Positions 1-8,105 of a stretch of DNA of 21,719 nt are shown piece by piece. The notes below the pieces were generated by a model, which searched no databases, had not been told where the DNA came from, and saw only the letters and a list, made by a program, of their open reading frames with translations. Source of the DNA: JBEKTY01 sp049515555 (GTDB taxonomy: Bacteria; Planctomycetota; Planctomycetia; Pirellulales; Thermoguttaceae); the NCBI GenBank assembly GCA_049515555.1, contig JBEKTY010000142.1:1-21719 (forward strand). The letters run 5' to 3'. Both the position numbers and the translations under genes were made by a program. Position 1 is the stretch's first letter. Each line of letters begins with the position of its first letter.

Positions 1-2
1 TA

Positions 3-101
3 CTGAAGAACAACCATACGTTGAAGGTCGGTGTGAAGAACAAGCGTCTCGCCGCCGGTTGGGATGACTCCTACCTGGAACAAGTGCTCTTCGGACAATG
101 A
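3..101 (+). CDS. 3' end of an unidentified gene (partial)
   Basis: An open frame enters from the left edge and stops at TGA 99-101, encoding about 32 residues that end in DDSYLEQVLFGQ. The peptide is hydrophilic and lysine-rich at first, then amphipathic, and reads like a genuine protein C-terminus. The DNA changes character straight after the stop, becoming repeat-rich and AT-richer, which also fits a gene end. I do not recognise the family from so short a tail. It runs in the same direction as the menaquinone genes, but repeats separate them, so co-transcription is uncertain. Confidence 0.5.
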   Translation: MKNNHTLKVGVKNKRLAAGWDDSYLEQVLFGQ

Positions 102-123
102 TTTATGGTGCAATCGCCCTGCC

Positions 124-261
124 TCTTAGTCATTGGTGCTTGGTCATTGGTCATTTTCGATGTAAATGACCAAATCCCAAATCCCAATGACTAATACCTA
201 ACGGATGACGTATCGCTGGGGCTTCTTAGTCATTGGTGCTCGGTCATTGGTCATTTTCGAT
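124..261. repeat. Direct repeat pair and 7-bp-period repeats before the prenyltransferase gene
   Basis: A 38-bp segment at 124-161 recurs at 224-261, exactly 100 bp away, with one difference (T141 against C241). Between them, at about 164-200, lies DNA of period 7 (AAATCCC, AAATCCC, AATGACT, AATACCT) that is partly complementary to the direct repeats, so hairpins are possible. This resembles a short mobile or slippage-generated intergenic repeat. The second copy runs up to 5 bp before the ATG at 266. A TTG-initiated extension of the following ORF would start inside the repeat and is not credible. Confidence 0.75.
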
Positions 262-265
262 TAAG

Positions 266-1156
266 ATGGTGCTCGTCCGAGTTCGCCAACTCCTGGAGAT
301 GATTCGTTTCAGCCACACGCTGTTTGCGCTGCCCTTTGCGCTGTTGGCGGCGGCCATGGCCTGGTCGGCCAACGCCCGCAGCCGGCCGCCGATCACCTTT
401 CGGCCCCTGGACGCGGTGGGGATTGTGGTGTGCATGGTAGCGGCCCGCAGTGCGGCCATGGCCTTCAATCGCCTGGCCGACCGGCGGCTGGACGCGCTGA
501 ATCCCCGCACTCAGGCGCGGCACCTGCCCAGTGGCAGGCTTTCGACCCGCGCGGTGGCCGCCTTTACCGCCGGGTGTTCGCTGGCCTTCGTGGGCGGCAC
601 GCTGCTGTTCCTACCCCGCAACTGGTTGCCCCTGGCGGCCGCGCTGCCGCTTCTGGCGTTTCTCTTGGGCTATAGCTATGCCAAGCGGTTCACAATGCTG
701 GCCCACGTGTGGTTGGGGACCGCACTGGGCCTGGCGCCTCTGGCGGCCTGGATCGTCCTGCGGCCGGAGCTCGCCTGGCCGCCGTTGCTATTGGGCGGGG
801 CGGTGACGCTGTGGGTGGCCGGCTTCGACATGATCTACGCCTGCCAGGACCTCGACTTCGACCGTAAGATGCGGCTGCGGAGCGTCCCGGCCCGGCTGGG
901 CATCCCCGCCGCGCTGCGGCTGGCTGCGCTGTGCCACCTGGGCATGCTCGCCCTGCTGGTGGCCCTGCCCTGGGCCTTTCCCCGCTTCGGCATCGTCTAC
1001 CGGGCCGGCGTCGCGACCATCGCCGTGCTGTTGGTCTACGAACATTGCCTGGTCCGGCCGGACGACCTGACCCGCGTCAATCGGGCATTCTTTCACGTCA
1101 ACGCCGTGGTCAGCCTGGGTTTGCTAGCCGCCGGGGTGACCGACCTGCTGCTGTAG
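266..1156 (+). CDS. mqnP: UbiA-family prenyltransferase, probable menaquinone enzyme MqnP
   Basis: This is an integral-membrane aromatic prenyltransferase of about 296 residues, expected to attach a polyprenyl chain to an aromatic acid. It has the opening typical of the family (MIRFSHTLFALPFAL), two Asp-rich motifs that bind Mg2+-diphosphate (NRLADRRLD near residues 68-76 and DLDFD in the middle), and several hydrophobic helices. Downstream lies aminofutalosine synthase, so the likely substrate is 1,4-dihydroxy-6-naphthoate of the futalosine pathway rather than 4-hydroxybenzoate. I prefer ATG 266 over the upstream TTG 233, because the extra 11 residues would be encoded by an intergenic repeat; ATG 299 is also possible. 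No convincing ribosome-binding site precedes 266. UbiA proper is the alternative call; the UbiA fold is near certain. Confidence 0.85.
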   Translation: MVLVRVRQLLEMIRFSHTLFALPFALLAAAMAWSANARSRPPITFRPLDAVGIVVCMVAARSAAMAFNRLADRRLDALNPRTQARHLPSGRLSTRAVAAFTAGCSLAFVGGTLLFLPRNWLPLAAALPLLAFLLGYSYAKRFTMLAHVWLGTALGLAPLAAWIVLRPELAWPPLLLGGAVTLWVAGFDMIYACQDLDFDRKMRLRSVPARLGIPAALRLAALCHLGMLALLVALPWAFPRFGIVYRAGVATIAVLLVYEHCLVRPDDLTRVNRAFFHVNAVVSLGLLAAGVTDLLL

Positions 1157-1197
1157 GTGGAGCGATTGATAAGCCGGATTTCGCCGACTGGCATACC

Positions 1198-1226
1198 TTG
1201 GCCGCGCCGCCTGCGCGTTGTATGAT
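1198..1226 (+). promoter_or_regulatory. Candidate sigma-70-type promoter of the hicBA module
   Basis: TTGGCC at 1198-1203 and TATGAT at 1221-1226 are separated by 17 bp. The -10 box differs from consensus at one position and the -35 box at three. Initiation would fall near 1233, giving a leader of about 24 nt that contains the ribosome-binding site at 1241-1247. This would let the toxin-antitoxin pair be transcribed separately from the prenyltransferase gene that ends 41 bp upstream. Confidence 0.5.
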
Positions 1227-1256
1227 TGAATCACAAAGCTGGGAGGTCCACCGCAA

Positions 1257-1481
1257 ATGAAACCGCTTAAGATTGTAGTCGAAAGGCACCCTGACGTGTA
1301 CGTGGCGTATCCGCTAGGCATCAAAGGGGTAGTTGTAGGCCAGGGAGAGACCTACGAGGCCGCGGTGGCGGACCTGAAGTCGGCACTTCAGTTTCACCTG
1401 GAGACCTTTGGCTCCGACGCCCTGGAAGTTGACCCCCCGATTCTTGAGGCGTTCATTGCCGAGGCGGGAGTGTCGGCCTGA
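1257..1481 (+). CDS. hicB: HicB-family antitoxin (short form)
   Basis: The product is a 74-residue HicB-like antitoxin. The beta-strand start with GVVVGQGETYEAAVADLKSA and the following LQFHLETFG helix match the partial RNase H-like fold of HicB proteins, which bind and neutralise the HicA mRNA interferase. No C-terminal DNA-binding domain is present, so autoregulation, if any, must work differently from the two-domain HicB of E. coli. A strong ribosome-binding site, GGGAGGT (1241-1247), sits 9 nt before the ATG. The stop overlaps the next start by one base (TGATG), so translation is probably coupled. The antitoxin-first order is common for this short HicB type. Confidence 0.85.
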   Translation: MKPLKIVVERHPDVYVAYPLGIKGVVVGQGETYEAAVADLKSALQFHLETFGSDALEVDPPILEAFIAEAGVSA

Positions 1482-1700
1482 TGCCCAAGTTCCCGGTCGA
1501 TGCGCCAAACCGGAAGGTCGTAAAGGCCCTAAAGTCGCTTGGCTTTCGGTTGCTCCGCGAGGGGAACCACATCGCCATGGAGCGCACGAATCCCGACGGG
1601 ACATCGACGCCCCTGACGATGCCCAACCATCCGGCGATCAAAGGCTCGACGCTCAGGACGATCCTCACGCAGACGGGCATATCCCGAGACGACTTCCTGG

Positions 1701-1720
<20 letters not shown>
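1481..1720 (+). CDS. hicA: HicA-family mRNA interferase toxin
   Basis: The product is a 79-residue HicA/YcfA-type toxin with a double-stranded-RNA-binding-like fold that cleaves mRNA when free of HicB. Recognisable parts are LGFRLLREGNHIAM, with the catalytic His at position 30 (family motif G-S/N-H), a PNHPAIKG segment, and the closing TLRTILTQTGISRDDFLDA helix typical of the family. It starts on the last base of the antitoxin stop. Its final 20 bp overlap the first codons of mqnE in another frame, so toxin, antitoxin and a respiratory-quinone gene are physically linked. It looks intact, with all key residues present. Confidence 0.87.
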
Positions 1721-2828
<1,108 letters not shown>

Positions 2829-2861
2829 AATAATCTAGTGGGGTGGTTGAAGGAAGATGCT

Positions 2862-3095
2862 ATGCACGATCTTACGGAACTTGAGACGGCAGCCGATGCG
2901 CTCCCCGATCATGAAAAGCGGGAACTTGTGCAGTTCCTTCTCTCGCGATTACACGGGGAAGAAATCGACCTGAACCACGCGCGCTTGCCGAACCATAGCT
3001 TGCTGGACATCGAGCCCGTAAGCGTTGGCGCCCTTCTGCAACCGTTAGGGCGCGACGATGACCTACTCGGCGAGATGCTCGAAGGCCAGCAATGA
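2862..3095 (+). CDS. Small antitoxin-like protein paired with a PIN toxin
   Basis: The product has 77 residues, with an N-terminal helical segment (LTELETAADALPDHEKREL and on through VQFLLSRL) like that of the short putative antitoxins found upstream of PIN-domain toxins in cyanobacteria and planctomycetes. The rest is acidic. No ribbon-helix-helix or AbrB fold is obvious. I chose ATG 2862 over GTG 2838 because AGGAAG (2851-2856) sits five bases before it. Its stop codon overlaps the next start as ATGA, the hallmark of a coupled antitoxin-toxin pair. The antitoxin role is inferred from size, order and overlap. Confidence 0.65.
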   Translation: MHDLTELETAADALPDHEKRELVQFLLSRLHGEEIDLNHARLPNHSLLDIEPVSVGALLQPLGRDDDLLGEMLEGQQ

Positions 3096-3544
3096 TTCAC
3101 GGAGTAGACACGGGCTTTCTGGTGTCAACAGAACTCGTGGAGCACCCAAATCACGTCACCGCACGTGTTATCCTGTCCGAGAGGTTGGGTGGCGGCGACC
3201 GCGTGGCCTTAGCCCCTCAAGTTCTCGCGGAGTTCATACATGTGGTCACTGATTCCCGCCGTTTCAGACAACCCATGGAGTTGACCGCAGCACGAGGTAT
3301 CGCCCGAAAGTGGTGGACGGCAAGGGAGGTTGACCACGTATTTCCGAACGCCGAGGCTACGATACAGTTCCTGGATTGGCTCGATCACTTGCAGCTAGGT
3401 CGCAAGCGACTGCTCGATACATTACTGGCGGCAACCTATCGCCACGGTGGCATTGGCTCAATCCTCACCACGAATCCGGACGATTTCATCGCGTTCGGTT
3501 GCTTCAGTCTCATCACGCCCAACGGCACGATCGCCAAGCCATAG
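3092..3544 (+). CDS. PIN-domain ribonuclease toxin (VapC-like)
   Basis: The product is a 150-residue PIN-domain protein. Acidic residues expected to hold the metal ions are visible in order: Asp6 in GVDTGFLV, Glu47 in VLAEFIHVV, Asp109 in RLLDTLLAATY and Asp130/131 in TTNPDDF. This is the complete PIN set, so the enzyme should be active. VapC-type toxins cleave tRNA or rRNA. ATG 3092 overlaps the antitoxin stop by four bases. The module sits immediately downstream of mqnE and converges on recG, with only 22 bp between the two stops. The exact RNA target cannot be read from sequence. Confidence 0.82.
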   Translation: MIHGVDTGFLVSTELVEHPNHVTARVILSERLGGGDRVALAPQVLAEFIHVVTDSRRFRQPMELTAARGIARKWWTAREVDHVFPNAEATIQFLDWLDHLQLGRKRLLDTLLAATYRHGGIGSILTTNPDDFIAFGCFSLITPNGTIAKP

Positions 3545-3558
3545 CGGTTCGCTATTTT
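3541..3558 (+). terminator. Short terminator hairpin overlapping the PIN-toxin stop codon
   Basis: ATAGCG (3541-3546) and CGCTAT (3550-3555) form a perfect 6-bp stem around a GTT loop, followed by T3556-3558, so the run of four Ts starts in the stem. The stop codon TAG (3542-3544) lies inside the left arm. It sits between the convergent PIN toxin and recG and could end transcription from the left. The stem is short, so efficiency is uncertain. Confidence 0.45.
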
Positions 3559-3566
3559 GAACCTCC

Positions 3567-5663
3567 TCAGCCCACGTCGCCCAGGTCGAGGACCTTGCCG
3601 TAGCGGAGCAGCATTCGCTGGCGCAGCAGGGCGTGCTCGGGGCGGGCCAGGCCGCCGTCGGCGGCGACCAGCTCCAGCGCATCGCGGCGGGCCTCGCCGA
3701 GCACCTCGGCATCCCGCAGCAGGTCGGCGATCCGCAGCGGCGGCAGGCCGTGCTGCCGCGTGCCCAACACCTCGCCCGGCCCGCGCAGCCGGAAGTCGAT
3801 CTCGGCCAGCTCGAAGCCGTCGGTGCCGGCCACGAATGCCTTGAGCCGCTCGGCGGCCTCATCGCTCTGCGGGGCGGCGAACACGCAGCAGAACCCGGGC
3901 ACTGCGCCGCGGCTGATCCGGCCCCGCAACTGATGAAGCTGGGCCAGGCCGAACCGCTCGCCGCTCTCGATGGTCATCAGCGTGGCGTTGGGCACGTCCA
4001 CGCCCACCTCGACCACCGAGGTCGAGACCAGCACCTGGATTTCGCCGCGGCGGAACTGCTCCATGACGGCGTCTTTCTCCTCGCCGGTCATGCGGCCGTG
4101 GATCAGGCCCAGGCGAAAGGCCTCCAGCTCGCCGTTGGCCAGCGTCTCGTAGGTCTCCTCGAGGCTGACGGCGGCGAACTGGTCCGATTCCTCGACCAGC
4201 GGCGCGACCACGTATCCCTGCCGGCCTTCGCGGAGTTTCTTGCGGAAGAACTCCCACCATTGCGGGCGCTTCTCCTCGGGCGCCAGGTAGGTGTGAATCG
4301 GCTGCCGCCCCGGCGGCATGTCCCGCAAAGTCGAGAGGTCCAGGTCGCCGAAGAGGGTCATGGTCAGCGTGCGGGGGATGGGCGTGGCGGTCATGACCAG
4401 GTAATGCGGGTCGGGGCCCGAGTGCCGCAGGGCTGCCCGCTGACGCACGCCGAAGCGGTGCTGCTCGTCGATCACCACCAAGCCCAGCCGGGCGAACTGG
4501 ACGTCCGCTTGCAGAATGGCCTGGGTGCCCACAACCAGGTCGACCTGGCCGGCGGCGATCTGGCCCAAAAGCGCGGTCCGCTCGCGCGCCGGGAGGCCGC
4601 CCAGCAGCTCCACCCGCCGCACCTGGCTGGCGGAAAGCAGCTTCCGCAGCACCCCCGCGTGCTGCCGGGCCAGGACCTCGGTGGGGGCCATCAGCACGGC
4701 CTGGCAGCCGTGGGCCACCGCCAGCAGGATGGCGTACAGGGCCACGACCGTCTTGCCGCTGCCCACGTCGCCCTGCAGCAGGCGGTTCATGGGCACGGGC
4801 TGGGCCATGTCGTGGGCGATCTCGGCGATCGCCTGCTGCTGCCCGGCCGTCAGCTCGAAGGGAAACAACCGCCGGATGCGGGCGTCGATCTGGGGCGTGG
4901 CCGACAGCGGCGGGGCGCGGCCCAGGTCGTGCTGACGACGACGCTTTACGGCCAACGCCAGCCCCAGCAAGAACAACTCCTGATAGACCAGCCGCCGCCG
5001 GGCGTGGGCCAGGCTTTGCCGGTCGTCGGGGAAGTGCACCTGCCCCAGCGCCCGGTCGAGCGGCCAGAGGTCGTGAGCCCGGCGGTACTCCTCCGGGAAA
5101 ATCTCATCGAGGCATTCCGAGCACGATTCCAGGGCCGCCCGCACAATCTTCCGCGCCTGCCACTGCTGCAGCCCTTCGGTGAGCGGATAGAGCGGCAGGA
5201 TTTTGCCCAGCGGCTCCTCTTCGTCGTCGGCCAGTGTTTCCACGCGGGGATGCGTCATCTCCCACACCCGGCCGTGGCACTTGGGCTTGCCCGAAAACAT
5301 CACCCGCTGCCCGCGGCGAAACCGCTCCTGCATGTAGGGCTGGTTGAACCACAGCCCGCGCAGGTGGCCCCCGGCGCCGCGCACGAGCACGCCCAGCACG
5401 CAGCGGCCGACCCCCGTCGAGCGCAGCTCGACCTCCTCGACCGTGCCGCGAACGCTCTGCAACTTGTCTTCCTCGAGCTGGTCCACCGTGCGCTGGTCGG
5501 TCAAGTCCTCGTAGCCGCGGGGGAGGAAGAACAGCACGTCGCCCACGGTCCGCAGTCCCAGCCGATCGAGCAGCTCGGCCCGCTGCGGCCCCACCCCCTT
5601 CAGATATTCGATCGGCGTGGCCAGCCGCTGGGCGGGCGATCTGGGTTGTTCGCTAGCGTTCAT
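3567..5663 (-). CDS. recG: ATP-dependent DNA helicase RecG
   Basis: The product has 698 residues, the normal length for RecG, which remodels stalled replication forks and branched recombination intermediates. In order: an N-terminal helical and OB wedge region including YLKGVGPQRAELLDRLGL and FFLPRGYEDL; Walker A GDVGSGKT (298-305); APTEVLARQH; DEQH box (399-402) followed by RFGVRQR; TATPIPRT (425-432); and the C-terminal helicase half with STSVVEVGVDVPNAT, HQLRGRISRG and the closing region with LRGPGEVLGTRQHG. No frameshift is seen. The ATG at 5663 has no ribosome-binding site. A TACAAT -10 box ends seven bases before the start codon, suggesting a leaderless transcript. Confidence 0.97.
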   Translation of the reverse strand: MNASEQPRSPAQRLATPIEYLKGVGPQRAELLDRLGLRTVGDVLFFLPRGYEDLTDQRTVDQLEEDKLQSVRGTVEEVELRSTGVGRCVLGVLVRGAGGHLRGLWFNQPYMQERFRRGQRVMFSGKPKCHGRVWEMTHPRVETLADDEEEPLGKILPLYPLTEGLQQWQARKIVRAALESCSECLDEIFPEEYRRAHDLWPLDRALGQVHFPDDRQSLAHARRRLVYQELFLLGLALAVKRRRQHDLGRAPPLSATPQIDARIRRLFPFELTAGQQQAIAEIAHDMAQPVPMNRLLQGDVGSGKTVVALYAILLAVAHGCQAVLMAPTEVLARQHAGVLRKLLSASQVRRVELLGGLPARERTALLGQIAAGQVDLVVGTQAILQADVQFARLGLVVIDEQHRFGVRQRAALRHSGPDPHYLVMTATPIPRTLTMTLFGDLDLSTLRDMPPGRQPIHTYLAPEEKRPQWWEFFRKKLREGRQGYVVAPLVEESDQFAAVSLEETYETLANGELEAFRLGLIHGRMTGEEKDAVMEQFRRGEIQVLVSTSVVEVGVDVPNATLMTIESGERFGLAQLHQLRGRISRGAVPGFCCVFAAPQSDEAAERLKAFVAGTDGFELAEIDFRLRGPGEVLGTRQHGLPPLRIADLLRDAEVLGEARRDALELVAADGGLARPEHALLRQRMLLRYGKVLDLGDVG

Positions 5664-5669
5664 GGCCGT

Positions 5670-5675
5670 ATTGTA
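5670..5675 (-). promoter_or_regulatory. Candidate -10 box of recG, implying a leaderless mRNA
   Basis: Read on the minus strand, TACAAT lies six bases before the A of the recG start codon, the distance at which transcription normally begins. A weak -35-like TTCATC lies 17 bp upstream. If this is the promoter, recG mRNA starts at or very near its AUG, which would explain the missing ribosome-binding site. The evidence is a single hexamer. Confidence 0.35.
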
Positions 5676-5726
5676 CCGGCGGAAGGGAGGCGGATGAAGG
5701 GCTAAGTATGAGCCGACAAATAGTCT

Positions 5727-5783
5727 CCGTACTCATCACGCTCCGCGTGATGCCCTGCCTCTCGCGGAGCGAGAGGAGTGCGG
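5727..5783. repeat. Double-hairpin (three-way-junction) palindromic element, copy 1
   Basis: The outer arms CCGTACT (5727-5733) and AGTGCGG (5777-5783) pair with one G-T wobble. Inside are two perfect hairpins: CATCACGC / GCGTGATG around TCC (5734-5752), and CCTCTCGC / GCGAGAGG around GGA (5758-5776). The folded form is a three-way junction. A second copy in reverse orientation lies at 9222-9281. It resembles REP-type mobile palindromes. It lies about 160 bp upstream of the 5941 gene. Confidence 0.8.
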
Positions 5784-5860
5784 GAAATGAGGAAACCGCT
5801 CGGCCGCCGTCGCAAACCCCTCTCGGCCAACGACTTCCTCGCCGGCCCGAAGAAGTGCTA

Positions 5861-5889
5861 TTGACATTTGCACACTTATATGATACAAA
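5861..5889 (+). promoter_or_regulatory. Consensus promoter of the head-domain gene, copy 1
   Basis: A perfect TTGACA (5861-5866) is followed after 17 bp by TACAAA (5884-5889), with the AT-rich spacer unusual for this GC-rich DNA. The identical sequence with the same spacing occurs at 9507-9535 before the other family member, while DNA further upstream is much less alike. Such conservation supports function. The leader from about 5896 to 5940 is also conserved and includes GAGAGG, the probable ribosome-binding site. Confidence 0.65.
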
Positions 5890-5940
5890 CGTACATATTT
5901 TTGGGAACGTCAACATCCACCCGAACCGGAGAGGTTTTCC

Positions 5941-6939
5941 GTGAGCAACCCCAGAGCTTACGTGTTTCCGGACCCTGAAGTGTTCCCCCCGGAGGAGGCC
6001 CTCGGCGAGGGCCGCCGCCTGAGCCTCGACGCGTTTCTCGCCGTGATCCTCGGCGAGCAAAAGCCCGCCGGGGGCGCCGCCTTCGCCGACGCGGTTCTGC
6101 GCGAGTACAGTCCCGACCAGCCCCGGGATTATTGGGGCAGATGGACCACCGGCGGTTCCGGCGGCCCTTCATCGAGGCGACCGGGAGGCGGCGGGATGAT
6201 GTATGTGCCGCCGGAGGCTCCTTCATCGGGCCGCGAGACGGTCGTCGCCGGCCCGGCCGGCAAGAGCGGCAAAGCGCCCACGGTCGACGAGTGGTTTGAA
6301 AAGAACATTTGGGGGCCCATTCAGAGGCATGGGGGGACGCGGTACAGCAAAGACTATATGAAGGACGTCTTATCCGCGGGCTGCATCGGACTGGCGACGC
6401 TGGCGACTGCCGGCCAGTTCCACCCGCGCGATCCCAAGACCGGAGCGGTTCTTGATAAGGCCGTACCGGATGTAAGAAAGGGCTTTTCGACGCTCGACGA
6501 AGCGAAACAATACCAGGATAAACAGAACAAAGAGAATCCGATAACGTCGGACGGTACGACCATATCCGGCCAGGCCCCGCGTTGGCGGATTTTCGCCCTG
6601 CTGTACTCCAGCAAGAACGAGACGTACCCAACGGCCGAGCCGACCAAGGGGGCGGACGGCTCCTACGATCTGTCGAGGAACGACGTGTTGCTCACGATCG
6701 TTGACCGCTCGGGGCCGAACGCCCACAGCAACTTCGATTTTTTCACCTACTCGGAACCTGGCGACCCATGGTACAATGCCGACCGGCAGTGGCTGCACGC
6801 CGACGAAGGGGGCGATAAGATGACGTTGAAGGCGACCGACGAGGCAGGGATCAAGTCTGAGTTGGGACATAACGAAAGTGATTTTGACAAGCTGTTCTAT
6901 TTCGTCGCGCCTGAAAGGCAGTTCCCGAGACGAAGATAA
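5941..6939 (+). CDS. Conserved-head, variable-tail protein A (unknown function)
   Basis: The product has 332 residues and no signal peptide. Residues 1-75 closely match the 9587 gene product: RAYVFPDP, ILGEQKP, GGAAFA, LREY, then PRDYWGRWTTGGS. Similar PRDxxGRWT motifs occur, to my recollection, near the N-terminus of phage structural and polymorphic-toxin proteins. A Gly/Pro/Ser-rich linker (about 72-112) leads to a tail with no counterpart in the second gene. The tail has a single cysteine, Cys148, at the start of a likely helix (AGCIGLATLATAG) and a later His262 before strand-like SNFDFFTY. That pattern recalls papain-like enzymes, but this is speculative. The GTG start is supported by GAGAGG (5929-5934) and exact conservation with the paralogue. 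An exported protein follows 34 bp downstream. Function unknown. Confidence 0.8.
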   Translation: MSNPRAYVFPDPEVFPPEEALGEGRRLSLDAFLAVILGEQKPAGGAAFADAVLREYSPDQPRDYWGRWTTGGSGGPSSRRPGGGGMMYVPPEAPSSGRETVVAGPAGKSGKAPTVDEWFEKNIWGPIQRHGGTRYSKDYMKDVLSAGCIGLATLATAGQFHPRDPKTGAVLDKAVPDVRKGFSTLDEAKQYQDKQNKENPITSDGTTISGQAPRWRIFALLYSSKNETYPTAEPTKGADGSYDLSRNDVLLTIVDRSGPNAHSNFDFFTYSEPGDPWYNADRQWLHADEGGDKMTLKATDEAGIKSELGHNESDFDKLFYFVAPERQFPRRR

Positions 6940-6973
6940 GATCTCTCGAATTCGCTATGGGAGTGTTTCGCCA

Positions 6974-8056
6974 ATGCGAAGCCTGAAGTGTCTTACGCTC
7001 CTGGCTATTGTCGCCACGGCCGCGCGGGTAAGCGCTCAAATCGCGGTTAACGTTCCGATGGATGCGCTCGGGGGCGCTTGTCGGGTCGTCGGCCGAACGG
7101 GTGTGCCGCTAGGTGCCATCGTGGCGCTCGACGGCATTGTGGTGCTGGGGGGACGATTCCAGGTTGACCCGACACAACCGTTCCTACAGGTGCAAAAGAT
7201 CAACGGCCGGGCGACCCAGGCATGTATCGAGATCGCCCTGCGGCCGTATTTCACGGCGTTCGGCGAGCCACGCTATTCGAGTGACCTAGACGGGCCGGAC
7301 GCTGGAAAACCTATTCCAGAGGTGTCCCTCCCTCGGCTGGAATTCGGGAAGACCTACCAGTTCCGGGGATACGAGAGCGGTGGTTTTTCGGGAGAGCCCG
7401 CCGGACTGATGCTGGAAGGTGGCGGGATCAACCAAAGCCCGGGCTTCTGTTTCCGGTCGGAGTTCGTCGTCGTCAGAGGCAAGAAGGTGCCGCCCATCAC
7501 GTTTGCGCCTGCCGATTTCCTCGGCCAGAAAGTGCTGCTCCACGGACGGGCCGAGAACAAGGACGGACGGGCGTGGCTGAAGGGGCCCGGCTGGGAGATC
7601 GAAGTGCTCAGGGGCGACGTGTGGTCCGAGTCCATGCTGAACGCGCGGGTCTTGATAACCGGCGTCGTTGGCCGCGACCCGGGCGGCAAGGCGACCTACA
7701 TCCGGCCGTGCCGGGCCCGCCGCGACCGCCTCGAGGACCAGGTCGGCCGGCGCGTGGACCTGCGCGGCGAGGCAATCGAGTTCAACTGGCGTTGGTGTTT
7801 GCGGCACAACGGACAGGACATCCTCGTCGAAAACATGGATCGGCTGGCAAAGGCCAGTTCGCTTGACCTTCATATGCCGGTCGAGGTGCGCGGCGTGCTG
7901 CGCAAAGAAATGCTCCGGGATGAAGTTTTCGGCGGTAAGAACGACCCGCCGAAGGAGCGGTACATCGTACGGGAGGCGACGTGTACGCCTGTGGATGACC
8001 TGCTCCCGATCGAGCGTGTCGAGGAACCCTGCCCCTGGTCCATTGGCGGCCCGTAG
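6974..8056 (+). CDS. Exported protein of unknown family, tandem paralogue 1
   Basis: The product has 360 residues and an N-terminal signal peptide (basic MRSLK, hydrophobic core, cleavage probably after VSA). The mature part repeats a strand-like pattern of hydrophobic residues before Gly: IVALDGIVV, KVLLHGRAE, RRVDLRGEA and PVEVRGVLR. This suggests several small beta-barrel (OB-like) units, but I do not recognise a named family. ATG 6974 is preceded by GGGAG (6959-6963) and begins the signal peptide; an upstream ATG at 6878 lies inside the previous gene and is rejected. The next gene is a full-length paralogue. Residues around 168-220 are encoded by DNA nearly identical to that paralogue. 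Probably co-transcribed with the 5941 gene. Confidence 0.82.
   Translation: MRSLKCLTLLAIVATAARVSAQIAVNVPMDALGGACRVVGRTGVPLGAIVALDGIVVLGGRFQVDPTQPFLQVQKINGRATQACIEIALRPYFTAFGEPRYSSDLDGPDAGKPIPEVSLPRLEFGKTYQFRGYESGGFSGEPAGLMLEGGGINQSPGFCFRSEFVVVRGKKVPPITFAPADFLGQKVLLHGRAENKDGRAWLKGPGWEIEVLRGDVWSESMLNARVLITGVVGRDPGGKATYIRPCRARRDRLEDQVGRRVDLRGEAIEFNWRWCLRHNGQDILVENMDRLAKASSLDLHMPVEVRGVLRKEMLRDEVFGGKNDPPKERYIVREATCTPVDDLLPIERVEEPCPWSIGGP
7477..7632 (+). repeat. 156-bp near-identical tract shared by the tandem paralogues (left copy)
   Basis: Positions 7477-7632 match 8606-8761 with two differences in 156 bp, at a constant offset of 1129 bp. The flanking coding sequence is clearly diverged, including many silent changes. 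The tract lies in frame in both genes and covers a segment including PPITFAPADFLGQKVLLHG. Gene conversion is the simplest reading. Confidence 0.9.
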
Positions 8057-8105
8057 CGGCTTCGCGAGAGTGACGCCGCAAATTCACTCTGGGGGAGTTC
8101 TCTGT

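Noticed and set aside
3633..5705. 690-codon open frame on the plus strand opposite recG
   Set aside because: It is the antisense shadow of recG: rich in Gln, His, Gly and Pro, with no motif, and entirely covered by a gene with complete helicase motifs.
6878..6973. Longer start for the first tandem exported protein
   Set aside because: It would lie inside the preceding gene and bury the signal peptide; ATG 6974 has a proper ribosome-binding site.
7668..8105. Upstream extension of the second tandem exported protein
   Set aside because: This frame is the +1 shadow of the first paralogue; the real protein starts at its signal peptide (8106).
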